A stretch of DNA of 64,000 nt from Spirochaetota bacterium (GCA_023398165.1 JAEWSQ010000022.1:51654-115653); one strand, 5' to 3'. Numbered from the stretch's first letter, positions 44,976 to 53,268 are shown. The notes: generated by a model not told the origin, from the letters alone. A program made the numbers and translations.

Positions 44976-46157
44976 TTAGCGCGATTTTGCACGCTTTTTC
45001 GAAAGAATATCAAAAACAACAGCAGCAAGGAGAACAACACCCTTAACCGCTTTCTGCCAGTTGGCATCAATGCCGAGAATTGACATACCATTGTTCAAAA
45101 CACCCATGAAAATAGCACCGACTATTGCACCGCCTACGGTTCCTGTTCCTCCGTATGCAGAAGCACCGCCAATAAAGCAGGATCCGATTGCATCCAGTTC
45201 ATAGTTTGTACCGGCTGCCGGGAAAGCAGAGTTAAACCGGGCAATACAAACAAGAGCAGCAACAGCAGAGAGAAAGCCCATGTTGGTATATGCGAAAAAC
45301 AAAACTTTATTAGTATTCACACCGGAGAGTTTTGCAGCCTTTTCATTGCCACCGAGAGCATACAAGTGACGGCCTGGTACTGTTTTCGTTGTAAAATAAC
45401 TATAAATCAAAACAATAACTGTTATAAGAATAAGAACAACAGGAATACCTTTATGTTGGGCTAAAAACCAGAAAACCACCAATACGGCACCGCAAATCAG
45501 AGCAAGCCTTACAATCATCATTATAAGAGATTCAGTGTCGTAGCCTTTCCGTATTTTCTTAATTCTGTCTAAAATTTGAAGAACAACATATAAGGCGCAG
45601 GCGGCAAAAGCCACAGATAGAGTCACGGCATAAATGACACTTCTGTCAGCCTCGCCGGGAAGGAAACTGGTAAAATACACAAGATAATTATCGGGAAACG
45701 GAGAAATTGTCAAACCATCCAGAATTATCATAGCAACACCGCGCCACAAAAGCATTCCGGCAAGTGTAACAATAAACGGCGGTATACGGACATATGCAAT
45801 CCAGAATCCCTGCCAGGCACCTATTGCAACACCGACTAGAAGGGAAAGCGCCATTGCCAGGTAAATATTCATATTCATATTTACAATCAATGTTCCGGCG
45901 ACAGCGCCGACAAGACAAACTATAGAACCGACAGAAAGGTCAATATTACCGCCTGTCAGGATGCACAAAAGCATACCGGATGCAAGAATTACAACATATG
46001 CGTTCTGACTGATTATATTTGAAATATTTGCAGGATTGAATAGAGAGCCTTTATCAGCTACGGTAATCATGACCTGAAACAAAACCATAATAACGATCAA
46101 AGCAAAAAACATAGTGTTTTTCTTCAAAATATTTTTAATATCAATTGAGTGTGTCAT
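44976..46157 (-). CDS. Monosaccharide ABC permease, XylH/GguB type
   Basis: 393 aa with ~10 TM helices, of the ribose/xylose CUT2 family. GGNIDLSVGSIVCLVGA and GGASAYGGTGTVGGAIVGAIFMGVLNNGM are the family signatures; the length near 390 matches XylH/GguB rather than RbsC (~320). It lies 3 bp after the ATPase gene and ends at a strong terminator. Confidence 0.93.
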   Translation of the reverse strand: MTHSIDIKNILKKNTMFFALIVIMVLFQVMITVADKGSLFNPANISNIISQNAYVVILASGMLLCILTGGNIDLSVGSIVCLVGAVAGTLIVNMNMNIYLAMALSLLVGVAIGAWQGFWIAYVRIPPFIVTLAGMLLWRGVAMIILDGLTISPFPDNYLVYFTSFLPGEADRSVIYAVTLSVAFAACALYVVLQILDRIKKIRKGYDTESLIMMIVRLALICGAVLVVFWFLAQHKGIPVVLILITVIVLIYSYFTTKTVPGRHLYALGGNEKAAKLSGVNTNKVLFFAYTNMGFLSAVAALVCIARFNSAFPAAGTNYELDAIGSCFIGGASAYGGTGTVGGAIVGAIFMGVLNNGMSILGIDANWQKAVKGVVLLAAVVFDILSKKRAKSR

Positions 46158-46160
46158 TTA

Positions 46161-47708
46161 CTAACTCCTTTTTCCAGATTGAAGAATACAGGACATAATA
46201 ACTTCCTGGGTAGCATCTTTTTTATCCAATTCCGAAACTATTTTCCCCTCATTCATTACATAAATTCGATCACACATACCCAATATTTCGGGCATTTCGG
46301 AAGATATAAATAATACGGTTTTACCGTCTGCAACCAATTGATTAATAATGCAGTATATTTCATATTTAGCACCGACATCAATTCCGCGGGTTGGCTCATC
46401 AAGTATTAAGATATCGGGATCAGCAAACATCCACTTCGCAAGAAGAACTTTCTGCTGATTTCCGCCTGAAAGATTACCGGTATTCTGAAGAACAGAGGTA
46501 CACTTTGTTTTTAATTTTTCTTTATAATCAGCGGCAACTTTAATTTCAAGATCCTTATCTATTATATTAAATTTACTGATCTTGTCCATTTTTGCCATTG
46601 TAGTATTTTCACAGATAGGTGTAGAAAGAATAAGGCCGTTCCCCTTTCTATCTTCTGTAACATATGCAATCTTATTAGTAATTGCATCCTGAACACTGTT
46701 CAAGTGCGCTTTCTTACCGTTAATAAAAACTTCACCGGAAATATCCACACCGTAGCTTTTACCGAAGAGACTCATTGCGAGTTCCGTTCTTCCGGCACCC
46801 ATGAGACCGCTTATTCCGACAACTTCACCCTTCCTTAAATTAAGACATACATTGTCGCAAACTTTACGGCCCTCATACTGCGGATGATACACTGTCCAGT
46901 TTTTTACTTCAAGTGTTTTTTCACCAATAGAAGGAGTACGTTTCGGGAATCTATCTACTAAACTGCGGCCGACCATTCCGCTTATAATATCATCATCTGT
47001 ATAAGAATCTTTACTTTTATCCAGCGTCTTAATTACAGCACCGTCACGGATAATTGTAATTCTGTCCGATACATAAGAAACTTCACTAATTTTATGCGAT
47101 ATAAGAATCGAAGTCATACCCTGTTTCTTAAATTCCAAGAGCAGGTCAAGAAGTTTTTTTGAATCAGCTTCATTTAATGAAGCTGTGGGTTCATCCAATA
47201 TCAGCAGTTTAACATTCTTCGCAAGAGCTTTTGCTATTTCAACGAGCTGCTGCTTTCCAACACCAATATCTTTTATAAGTGTACGGGAGGGTTCGGTAAG
47301 CCCGACCATTTTAAGAAGGGAATCTGCTTTTGAGTGAGTTTCGTCCCAATTTACATTAAAATAGGTACCTCTCTCATTACCCAAAAACATATTTTCACCG
47401 ATTGTAAGGTACGGTACCAGCGCTAATTCCTGGTGAATTATAACAATACCTTTATGCTCGCTGTCTTTTATTGTATTAAATTTACAAACACTACCATTGA
47501 AGAGGATATCTCCCGTGTAATCTCCATAAGGATAAATACCGCTCAGGACATTCATAAGCGTTGATTTGCCTGCGCCATTCTCGCCGACAAGCGCATGAAT
47601 TTCGCCTTCTGTAATATCCAGATTAACGGAATCAAGAGCTACAACACCAGGAAATGTCTTGGTAATATTTCTCATTTCAAGAAGAGTTTTAGCCAATTTT
47701 TCCTCCAA
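46161..47708 (-). CDS. Monosaccharide ABC ATPase, XylG/GguA type
   Basis: 515 aa with two nucleotide-binding domains. The first has an intact Walker A (GENGAGKST), the IGVGKQQLVEIAKAL signature and LLILDEPTASL; the second has the degenerate Walker A typical of the family (GLMGAGRTEL), LSGGNQQKVLLAKW and ILDEPTRGIDVGAK. Energises import of a monosaccharide with the neighbouring permease. Separated from the binding-protein gene by 135 bp with two hairpins. Confidence 0.94.
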   Translation of the reverse strand: MEEKLAKTLLEMRNITKTFPGVVALDSVNLDITEGEIHALVGENGAGKSTLMNVLSGIYPYGDYTGDILFNGSVCKFNTIKDSEHKGIVIIHQELALVPYLTIGENMFLGNERGTYFNVNWDETHSKADSLLKMVGLTEPSRTLIKDIGVGKQQLVEIAKALAKNVKLLILDEPTASLNEADSKKLLDLLLEFKKQGMTSILISHKISEVSYVSDRITIIRDGAVIKTLDKSKDSYTDDDIISGMVGRSLVDRFPKRTPSIGEKTLEVKNWTVYHPQYEGRKVCDNVCLNLRKGEVVGISGLMGAGRTELAMSLFGKSYGVDISGEVFINGKKAHLNSVQDAITNKIAYVTEDRKGNGLILSTPICENTTMAKMDKISKFNIIDKDLEIKVAADYKEKLKTKCTSVLQNTGNLSGGNQQKVLLAKWMFADPDILILDEPTRGIDVGAKYEIYCIINQLVADGKTVLFISSEMPEILGMCDRIYVMNEGKIVSELDKKDATQEVIMSCILQSGKRS

Positions 47709-47748
47709 GCATCATGAATAAAACGGACTTTTTTCATTTCCATTTTTG

Positions 47749-47787
47749 AAAAACAAGAGAACACTGTTTTTCAGTATTCTCTTGTTT
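47749..47787 (-). terminator. Attenuating hairpin/terminator after the xylose-binding-protein gene
   Basis: AAACAAGAGAA and TTCTCTTGTTT (arms 47751-47761 and 47777-47787) form an 11-bp stem extended by ACTG/CAGT around an oligo-T loop. On the minus strand five U follow. Incomplete termination here would leave excess binding-protein mRNA. Confidence 0.75.
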
Positions 47788-47793
47788 AAAACA

Positions 47794-47820
47794 CAGACAG
47801 ACAGTAAGCCTGTCTGTCTG
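47794..47820 (-). other. Hairpin after the xylose-binding-protein gene
   Basis: CAGACAGACAG (47794-47804) and CTGTCTGTCTG (47810-47820) form a perfect 11-bp stem with a 5-nt loop, about 25 bp after the stop codon and directly before the attenuating hairpin. It has no U-run of its own. Confidence 0.7.
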
Positions 47821-47843
47821 CGGGATTACATAAAGCTGTCAGC

Positions 47844-48926
47844 TTAGATTGCTAACTGTGCTTCGGTGTAGTACTTGCTGTCGATAAGAAGTTGTTTGTA
47901 GTTATCAACTGTTCCAAAAACAGGAGCGCAAAGGAATGAAGGAATAATTCCTGTTCCATTGTTGTATGTTTTGTTGTCATTGATCGGAACTTCTTTACCC
48001 TGCATAATAGCATTGGTCATATCAACAACCTGCTGTGCGAGAGTGCGTGTATCCTTGAAAATACTCATGCTCTGAAGACCTTTAAGCATGTTCTTTACAG
48101 ATGCGATATCGCAGTCCTGACCTGTTAACAGGGGGAAATTGTCTTTTGTATAGCCTGCGCCTACAAGAGCATTGGTAACACCCTGTGCTGTTGAGTCATT
48201 GGAAGCCATAACTGCATCGAGTTTAACACCGTTAGGACCATAACCTACAGAAGTAATAATGTTTTCAAAGCGTTTCTGTGCTTCTTCTGTTGACCATGAA
48301 GGTGTTGCACACTGTGCGAATGATGTCTGTCCTGATTTAACAATGATTTTTCCGCTGTCCATATAAGGCTTCAGGATAGAAAGAGCACCGTTGAAGAAGA
48401 ATCCGGCATTGTTGTCTCCGGGATCTCCAGTGATCAATTCGAAATTGAAAGGACCGGCTGCTGAATCAAGTTTTAAAGCGTCGCGGAGGTATTCACCCTG
48501 AATAACACCTACTTTAAAGTTATCGAAAGAAGCATAGTAAGATACTGCATCGCTGTTCATGATCAAGCGGTCATAAGCGATAACAGGAATCTTTTTTGCT
48601 TTAGCATCTTTGAGAACTTCAGTTAAAGAAGAACCGTCGATAGCAGCAATAACCAATACTTTGCATCCGCCGACGATCATGTTCTCAATCTGAGCAACCT
48701 GTGTCGGAATGTCGTTATCTCCAGCATACTGAAGATCAACTTTGTATCCGGCAGCTTCGAACTGAGCTTTCATGTTAGCTCCGTCCTGGTTCCATCTCTG
48801 AAGACTCTGAGTAGGCATAGAAACACCGATCTTTGCAACAGAAGCATCTGCACCTTTTTTGCAGCTTACCAAAGTTACAGAAGCAACCAAGGCGAGTGCA
48901 AGAAGTACACTCAAAAATTTTTTCAT
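47844..48926 (-). CDS. Sugar-binding lipoprotein, ChvE/XylF type
   Basis: 360 aa from ATG 48926 with AGGAGG SD. Signal peptide with lipobox LVSC (C22) predicts an anchored lipoprotein. The mature part is very close to ChvE as I remember it: KIGVSMPTQSLQRWNQDG, DLQYAGDNDIPTQVAQIENM, VLVIAAIDGSSL, VIAYDRLIMNSDAVSYYASFDNFKVG. ChvE-type proteins bind xylose, glucose, galactose and other aldoses. First gene of the operon, followed by two hairpins, the ATPase and the permease. Confidence 0.94.
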   Translation of the reverse strand: MKKFLSVLLALALVASVTLVSCKKGADASVAKIGVSMPTQSLQRWNQDGANMKAQFEAAGYKVDLQYAGDNDIPTQVAQIENMIVGGCKVLVIAAIDGSSLTEVLKDAKAKKIPVIAYDRLIMNSDAVSYYASFDNFKVGVIQGEYLRDALKLDSAAGPFNFELITGDPGDNNAGFFFNGALSILKPYMDSGKIIVKSGQTSFAQCATPSWSTEEAQKRFENIITSVGYGPNGVKLDAVMASNDSTAQGVTNALVGAGYTKDNFPLLTGQDCDIASVKNMLKGLQSMSIFKDTRTLAQQVVDMTNAIMQGKEVPINDNKTYNNGTGIIPSFLCAPVFGTVDNYKQLLIDSKYYTEAQLAI

Positions 48927-49010
48927 CAAATCCTCCTTTTGTTTGACTTTTATATAGGTCAATACAAATTACCAAAGCAAGAAAAAAAGTACGATACATA
49001 CCCCTTTTAT

Positions 49011-49039
49011 ATTGTAAAGCATTAATTAAGATTTTACAA
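49011..49039 (-). promoter_or_regulatory. Promoter of the ChvE-type sugar ABC operon
   Basis: On the minus strand TTGTAA (49034-49039), 17-bp spacer, TACAAT (49011-49016), giving a leader of about 80 nt. The leader contains the short inverted repeat TTGAC/GTCAA near 48942-48962, just upstream of the SD. The rest of 48963-49241 holds one hairpin and the divergent promoter. Confidence 0.55.
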
Positions 49040-49141
49040 ACTAATTTTTTCTTAACAGCAGTTTTAACAATAAAAAAGCAGGCAAGTTACTACTTTTAGA
49101 ATCAAATGATACGCCTTTCTTATGGTAATAGATATAGGACA

Positions 49142-49164
49142 AAAGTCCTATTTTTTAGGGGCTT
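49142..49164 (+). other. Hairpin in the divergent regulatory region
   Basis: AAAGTCCTA (49142-49150) and TAGGGGCTTT (ending 49164-49165) pair over 9-10 bp with one G-U, around an oligo-T loop. It sits ~50 bp before the -10 box (TATAAT, 49214-49219) of the phosphatase genes; no clear -35 box is found for that promoter. Confidence 0.4.
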
Positions 49165-49241
49165 TCACCTAATTTCCTTATTTAACAATAATTTAATGGT
49201 GTGTTTAAACTCGTATAATAGTAAAGAGCTACTCTCCGTGT

Positions 49242-50402
49242 ATGAAAACCTTGATTTCCTTAAACAAAGAATTATGTTCATTGAATGCAGAAACATGGAC
49301 AATAGAACAAATGGCTTTACTATTAAACGAGTTTTTACCCCGGTTTTTCCCTAAAACAAGCACCTGCATTTTTTACAGGCAGTATTTGGATATGCCGTTT
49401 CAAATTACAGACAAGGAATATCCCGTACCGCTTGATGATGCCGTATCGGCGGTCTCAAATACCCGGGATTTTTCTATTATTGAACACAGTGCTGCAACGA
49501 ATGAACTGCAGATTCTTTTTCCTTTCTTCTCTAAGAAAAAGCCTGTTGTAATTGCTGTCATAAGCATGAAAAAAAAGAAAATCAAAGAATATGAGGACAA
49601 AGCAAGAGAACTATTCCTCTTTCTCAAAGATCATTTTTCACACCTGAAACAGATACGAAAGCAATTTCTGCACCTCGAAACTGATATAGAATCAAGAAAA
49701 TTTGATTCTCTGCGGAAGTTTTTATCCACAAAAAAGACTTTTAATCGTAAATACATTACAAAACACATTGTAAATCCGGCATCTAAAAGCCTCTGTACGA
49801 GCGACTTTGCGAATGTGTACAAAACTCAAACCGATAAAATCCTCTTTTGTTTAAGTGATATTACCAGTAATACTGCTATAAGACATGAAGCATTAACCCT
49901 AATTGATGCCTCTGTTACAATCCTTTCAAAGACTGATATTCCCTTCTCAAAGTATCTTGCAGTCCTTAACAATCTGCTGTGTGATAAACTTACCGCCTGC
50001 TATGTGTCAATCAGCTGCGCTCTCTATGATGAGAAAGAGCATATACTTGAACTATGCGGAGCCGGTTCATGCATAGCTTTACTATATCAGCATGATATAG
50101 GGGAAATAAAAAGATTTAATTACGGCGATCCGCTTGGAGCGCTTAGAGGTAATACTCCTGAAACCGTATCTATTCAAATATCTGCAGGAGATATTCTTTT
50201 TATCTGCAGCGACGGACTTGTTGATAATAAAAAAATTAACGGACAGGCATATGGCCTTGAGTTCATTCAAAACATACTGAACAAAAATTGCAGGCTTCCG
50301 GTTTTTGATCAGGCAGAAATGATCGAAAAAGCATACCTTGAAATACTGGATGAGGATGAATTATTTGATGATTGCTCATTTCAAATATGTAAATTTGAAT
50401 AA
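49242..50402 (+). CDS. SpoIIE/PP2C-type phosphatase, divergent
   Basis: 386 aa. The N-terminal half (1-165) looks like a degenerate GAF-type sensor, and a Lys-rich helix (105-145) joins it to a PP2C-like SpoIIE domain (about 180-386). Metal-binding Asp positions are recognisable but the motifs are loose: TSDFANVY for GDYY, LSDITSN for DVSGHG, FICSDGLVDN for YTDGV and FDDCSF near the end. It may still be active, or act as a competitor. TATAAT lies 22 bp before the ATG and no clear SD is present. It heads a run with an HATPase protein and a second SpoIIE protein, divergent from a sugar ABC operon. Confidence 0.75.
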   Translation: MKTLISLNKELCSLNAETWTIEQMALLLNEFLPRFFPKTSTCIFYRQYLDMPFQITDKEYPVPLDDAVSAVSNTRDFSIIEHSAATNELQILFPFFSKKKPVVIAVISMKKKKIKEYEDKARELFLFLKDHFSHLKQIRKQFLHLETDIESRKFDSLRKFLSTKKTFNRKYITKHIVNPASKSLCTSDFANVYKTQTDKILFCLSDITSNTAIRHEALTLIDASVTILSKTDIPFSKYLAVLNNLLCDKLTACYVSISCALYDEKEHILELCGAGSCIALLYQHDIGEIKRFNYGDPLGALRGNTPETVSIQISAGDILFICSDGLVDNKKINGQAYGLEFIQNILNKNCRLPVFDQAEMIEKAYLEILDEDELFDDCSFQICKFE

Positions 50403-50421
50403 GTAAAGAAGGAATACAAAA

Positions 50422-50934
50422 ATGAAAAAAGAAATAATTTTTAAGCAGATTCCAAGTAAGCATCTATTAATCAGGTATTATTCTATGCAGATTGTGCAAA
50501 CTCTGCCTATAAAGCAGATTCATGAGAAAAAGCTGCTTGAACAGCAGATATCAGAATTACTGCAGAATGCAATAATTCACGGAAATAAAAACCGGGAAGA
50601 ATTAAACGTCAGCATCCGGTACGCTTTTAAAGAAAGTGTTTTTACCATTTTAATTAAGGATGAAGGAAACGGTTTCAACGAATTGGAACACTGGAATAAA
50701 TGGAAAAAAAAGCGAACAGAATTAGAAGCAGCAGGTAAAACTGAGGAATTTGAATTATTTGCCGTTTATCAGAAACGGGGATCATATGCCTCTGAATATT
50801 CCGGAGGGACAGGGTTATTTTCAGCAGCAGAGTATTGGAATAAGGGCTTTATTTTTTCAAGCGAAGGAAACACCATAACTGCTTCAAAAAGTTTTTATCC
50901 TGATTTTATAGAAGATGAATATGCAGATGATTAA
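50422..50934 (+). CDS. RsbW-like HATPase (anti-sigma/switch kinase)
   Basis: 170 aa made up almost entirely of one GHKL ATPase domain: N-box SELLQNAIIHGN, G1 DEGNGF, G2 YSGGTGLFSA. No dimerisation histidine domain, TM or receiver, so it is of the serine kinase/anti-sigma class (RsbW/SpoIIAB) and not a histidine kinase. An inserted charged helix (WNKWKKKRTELEAAGKTEEFE) separates G1 from G2. In known switches such a protein binds a sigma factor or another target and is released by a STAS protein that SpoIIE phosphatases dephosphorylate. SD AAGGAA 8-9 nt upstream; its 3' end overlaps the next gene by 20 bp. Confidence 0.82.
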   Translation: MKKEIIFKQIPSKHLLIRYYSMQIVQTLPIKQIHEKKLLEQQISELLQNAIIHGNKNREELNVSIRYAFKESVFTILIKDEGNGFNELEHWNKWKKKRTELEAAGKTEEFELFAVYQKRGSYASEYSGGTGLFSAAEYWNKGFIFSSEGNTITASKSFYPDFIEDEYADD

Positions 50935-52084
50935 TATATTGGAACAAATGAATACTCGAGGCGAAAGAATTCTAAAAATCTGCACAAACACCGCCTATGT
51001 ACAGTTAAAGACTCCTGTTCATACTCTGGCACAACAGCTAACAGAAAACGCAATACCTTCTGCGGCAGTTCTGAATGAATCAGGAAAAGTCAGCGGCATT
51101 ATAGTAAGCCGGACCTTATTTCAGCTCCTGGCAAAACCTTTTGGCAGAGATCTTCTTTTTCGAAAAACTGCACAAGAAGTCATGATAAAACCAAGAACCT
51201 TTCTCTATAATGAATATATCAATGAAATTCATGAACGTATAAAGGAAGATTTTTTACTTGATGAAATTCAGCATTATGTGCTTGTCGATACAAAGAAAAA
51301 TTTCAAAGGTATTTTTTCTTCTAAAGATCTGCTTCTTCATATTGCATCAGTACAGCATCAGGAAACAATGATAACAGAAGGAATTCAGAAAAAAATGATA
51401 CCTCCATTTTTATCATACGAAACTAACACTCTCCAGATTGTTGCCGCGTCAATTATGTCGCAGAGGATTGGAGGTGATTATTACTTCATAAAAGAGATAG
51501 ATGAACAACAGACTTTTTTTTGCTTATGCGATATTTCCGGGAAAGGTCTAAGTGCAGCTTTAATTACAGCTGTCTTAGCAGGATTTATGGAAAGCCTAAC
51601 CCATATTCCTAATTTGAGTTTTTTAGTTCAGAAGCTGAATGCTGTGATTCTTAAATCATGTTCACTGGAAAAATATGCTACCGGCATTTTCTGTATATAC
51701 AATAAAAAGGATGAATCGATTGAGTATTGTGATATGGGACACGGATTGCTTTATGAAATTACCGATACCGAAATACTTCAGCTTCCTGAATCATCCGGCA
51801 ATATTCCAATTGGAGTTATGAATCTTGATACAATAACGACACAAAAAGTACATATAAAACATAATACGGCCTATATGATTGTATCAGACGGTATTACAGA
51901 ACAAAGAGATGAAAACTCGGCATTATTCCCGCTTAACAGAATAGTTTCAATCATGGAAAAAAATCAGGGAAACTTAAAAAAAGTAAAGATAGATTTCTTT
52001 GAGAATTATTTTTCATTCAAGAAAAAAACAATTCAACATGACGATGCTTCAATATTGATTGCATCTATAAAAAAAGCCCCATAG
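50915..52084 (+). CDS. CBS-pair SpoIIE/PP2C serine phosphatase
   Basis: 389 aa. A CBS pair (about 28-145, AAVLNESGKVSGIIVS and VLVDTKKNFKGIFSSKDLL) is followed by an intact SpoIIE domain: RIGGDYYF, CDISGKGLSAAL, DMGHG, VSDGITEQRDE and HDDASIL, all metal-binding positions present. CBS modules bind adenine nucleotides, so the phosphatase may report energy state. The start overlaps the HATPase gene; Met 5 (50927) is an alternative. Its last codons overlap the U-run of the SRP RNA terminator on the other strand. Confidence 0.88.
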   Translation: MNMQMINILEQMNTRGERILKICTNTAYVQLKTPVHTLAQQLTENAIPSAAVLNESGKVSGIIVSRTLFQLLAKPFGRDLLFRKTAQEVMIKPRTFLYNEYINEIHERIKEDFLLDEIQHYVLVDTKKNFKGIFSSKDLLLHIASVQHQETMITEGIQKKMIPPFLSYETNTLQIVAASIMSQRIGGDYYFIKEIDEQQTFFCLCDISGKGLSAALITAVLAGFMESLTHIPNLSFLVQKLNAVILKSCSLEKYATGIFCIYNKKDESIEYCDMGHGLLYEITDTEILQLPESSGNIPIGVMNLDTITTQKVHIKHNTAYMIVSDGITEQRDENSALFPLNRIVSIMEKNQGNLKKVKIDFFENYFSFKKKTIQHDDASILIASIKKAP

Positions 52085-52085
52085 A

Positions 52086-52190
52086 AGAGCCCAGGTGGGC
52101 TACGGCACAAGAACAATCCGTCTACCGCTGCTTTCTTCCGAACCTGACGGAGTTTGACAGCTGTTCTTTGCATAGTACCTGGACTCATCC
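52086..52190 (-). ncRNA. ffs: Signal recognition particle RNA (4.5S type)
   Basis: The minus strand contains GTCAGGTTCGGAAG and AAAGCAGCGGTAGACG, the universally conserved SRP domain IV with its GGAA tetraloop. The outer ends GAGTCCAGGT (52177-52186) and ACCTGGGCTC (52087-52096) close the hairpin, giving ~100-105 nt. A short terminator stem and seven U follow (52069-52075), inside the 3' end of the convergent CBS-SpoIIE gene. Exact ends are approximate. A serine tRNA gene lies just upstream, a common arrangement. Confidence 0.92.
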
Positions 52191-52215
52191 ACAGGGCTTC
52201 CATACTTAAATAAAG

Positions 52216-52302
52216 CGGAGAGAGGGGGATTTGAACCCCCGGTACTGGTTAGAGCACACACGCTTTCCAAGCGTGCACCATCGACCACTCGGACATCTCT
52301 CC
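52216..52302 (-). tRNA. tRNA-Ser(GGA)
   Basis: 87 nt, class II with a long variable arm. Acceptor GGAGAGA/TCTCTCC, discriminator G, anticodon stem CACGC/GCGTG with loop TTGGAAA, anticodon GGA reading UCC/UCU. T-arm GGGGGTTCAAATCCCCC. CCA is not encoded. No tRNA-end repeat follows this copy; the SRP RNA does. Confidence 0.95.
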
Positions 52303-52365
52303 AAAAATAATAAAGGGCTTTAATAACACAATTAATTGAAGACCGGCAACAGCATATACAAAAAA

Positions 52366-52497
52366 CGGAGAGAGGAGGATTCGCTTTCCGGTCGCAAACG
52401 TCCTGTTTGCTCTCTTCAAGCCGCCTCTGTTCCCTGCCGCGCACATCGTATGCGCTTTTCCTCGTATTCACTCGGCGGGAACTCCGTTTCGAATCCC
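52366..52497 (-). repeat. tRNA-Ser-associated repeat, copy A
   Basis: 132 bp between tRNA-Ser(CGA) and tRNA-Ser(GGA). Its far end repeats the 3' end and flank of tRNA-Ser(CGA) (27 bp, one mismatch); its near end is GGGATTCG. Core features shared with B and C: terminal complementarity GGGATTCG/CGAATCCC, an inner GTTCCC/GGGAAC pair, and a hairpin GCAAAC-tcct-GTTTGC. Distance between the two tRNA ends is 148 bp. Confidence 0.8.
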
Positions 52498-52513
52498 TGC
52501 AAGATACAAAAAA

Positions 52514-52598
<85 letters not shown>

Positions 52599-52629
52599 AG
52601 AAATCAAAAAAACGGGCATTAAGCCTTTC

Positions 52630-52703
52630 CGAGACTAAGAGGGTTCGAACCTCCGGCCTTCAGATCCGCAATCTGACGCTCTATCCAGCTGAGCTATAGT
52701 CTC
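52630..52703 (-). tRNA. tRNA-Arg(GCG)
   Basis: 74 nt. Acceptor GAGACTA/TAGTCTC, D-arm AGCTCAGCTGGATAGAGC, anticodon stem TCAGA/TCTGA with loop TTGCGGA, anticodon GCG reading CGC/CGU, T-arm GGAGGTTCGAACCCTC. CCA not encoded. A GCG anticodon is unusual in bacteria, which normally read CGN with an inosine-modified ACG tRNA. Confidence 0.92.
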
Positions 52704-52746
52704 ATTAAAAAATGAAATGTACAAGAATGTACATTTTTACATAATA

Positions 52747-52879
52747 CGGAGCAGGGGGGATTCGCTTTACACTCGCAAACTTCCTGTTTGCTCACTCCAA
52801 GCCGCCTCCGTTCCCTGTCGCTGTCATCCATGCCAGCTTTTCTTCGCATTCGCTCAGCGGGAACTCCGGATCGAATCCC
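52747..52879 (-). repeat. tRNA-Ser-associated repeat, copy B
   Basis: 133 bp between tRNA-Ser(GCT) and tRNA-Arg(GCG). Its far end plus flank matches the 3' end of tRNA-Ser(GCT) over 34 identical bases (from ACATTTTTACATAATA through the acceptor and T-arm to ATTCG). Same core hairpin (GCAAAC-ttcct-GTTTGC), GTTCCC/GGGAAC pair and terminal GGGATTCG/CGAATCCC. Distance between the tRNA ends is 180 bp. Confidence 0.85.
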
Positions 52880-52926
52880 GTCTTCACTACATACTACCTC
52901 TGACATTACAACATTTTTACATAATA

Positions 52927-53014
52927 CGGAGCAGGGGGGATTCGAACCCCCGGTACCCTTTTGGGGCACAACTCCTTAGCAGGGAGCCCGATTCGGCCTC
53001 TCTCGCACCGCTCC
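52927..53014 (-). tRNA. tRNA-Ser(GCT)
   Basis: 88 nt, class II. Acceptor GGAGCGG/CTGCTCC (one G-U), anticodon loop CTGCTAA with GCT reading AGC/AGU, variable arm TTGTGCCCCAAAAGGGTACC, T-arm GGGGGTTCGAATCCCCC. CCA not encoded. Followed on the minus strand by repeat copy B. Confidence 0.95.
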
Positions 53015-53100
53015 AAAATACCAAGTTAAGATAAAAACATTTCAAACAACAACATATAACTACCCGATGATTGCCAAGAACGGCACCGGAACCGGCTAGT

Positions 53101-53221
53101 TAAACAGACGAGTATTTTCGAAGGGAAAAACTCGATAAGCTGGGGCAGCACGGATGCTGACACGCACATTCTGTACGCTCATCCTCGCACCTGCTCGGCG
53201 CAGCTCCATGTTCGAATCCCC
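53101..53221 (-). repeat. Degenerate relative of the tRNA-Ser repeat, copy D
   Basis: The end with CTCGGCG, then CTCC and TTCGAATCCCC (53191-53221, plus strand) resembles the same part of copies A-C, and the flanking AAGCTG / CAGCTC segments keep a terminal inverted-repeat character, but the core hairpin and the tRNA 3' end are absent. The adjacent 53015-53100 holds nothing recognisable. Boundaries are approximate. Confidence 0.4.
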
Positions 53222-53268
53222 ATTATTGTATTAAACAAGTATTGAAATTCAAACGCTTTCTATTCATA

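Noticed and set aside
49106..49354. 82-residue frame overlapping the start of the first SpoIIE gene
   Set aside because: It lies in another frame, has no SD, covers the promoter and hairpin, and resembles no family.
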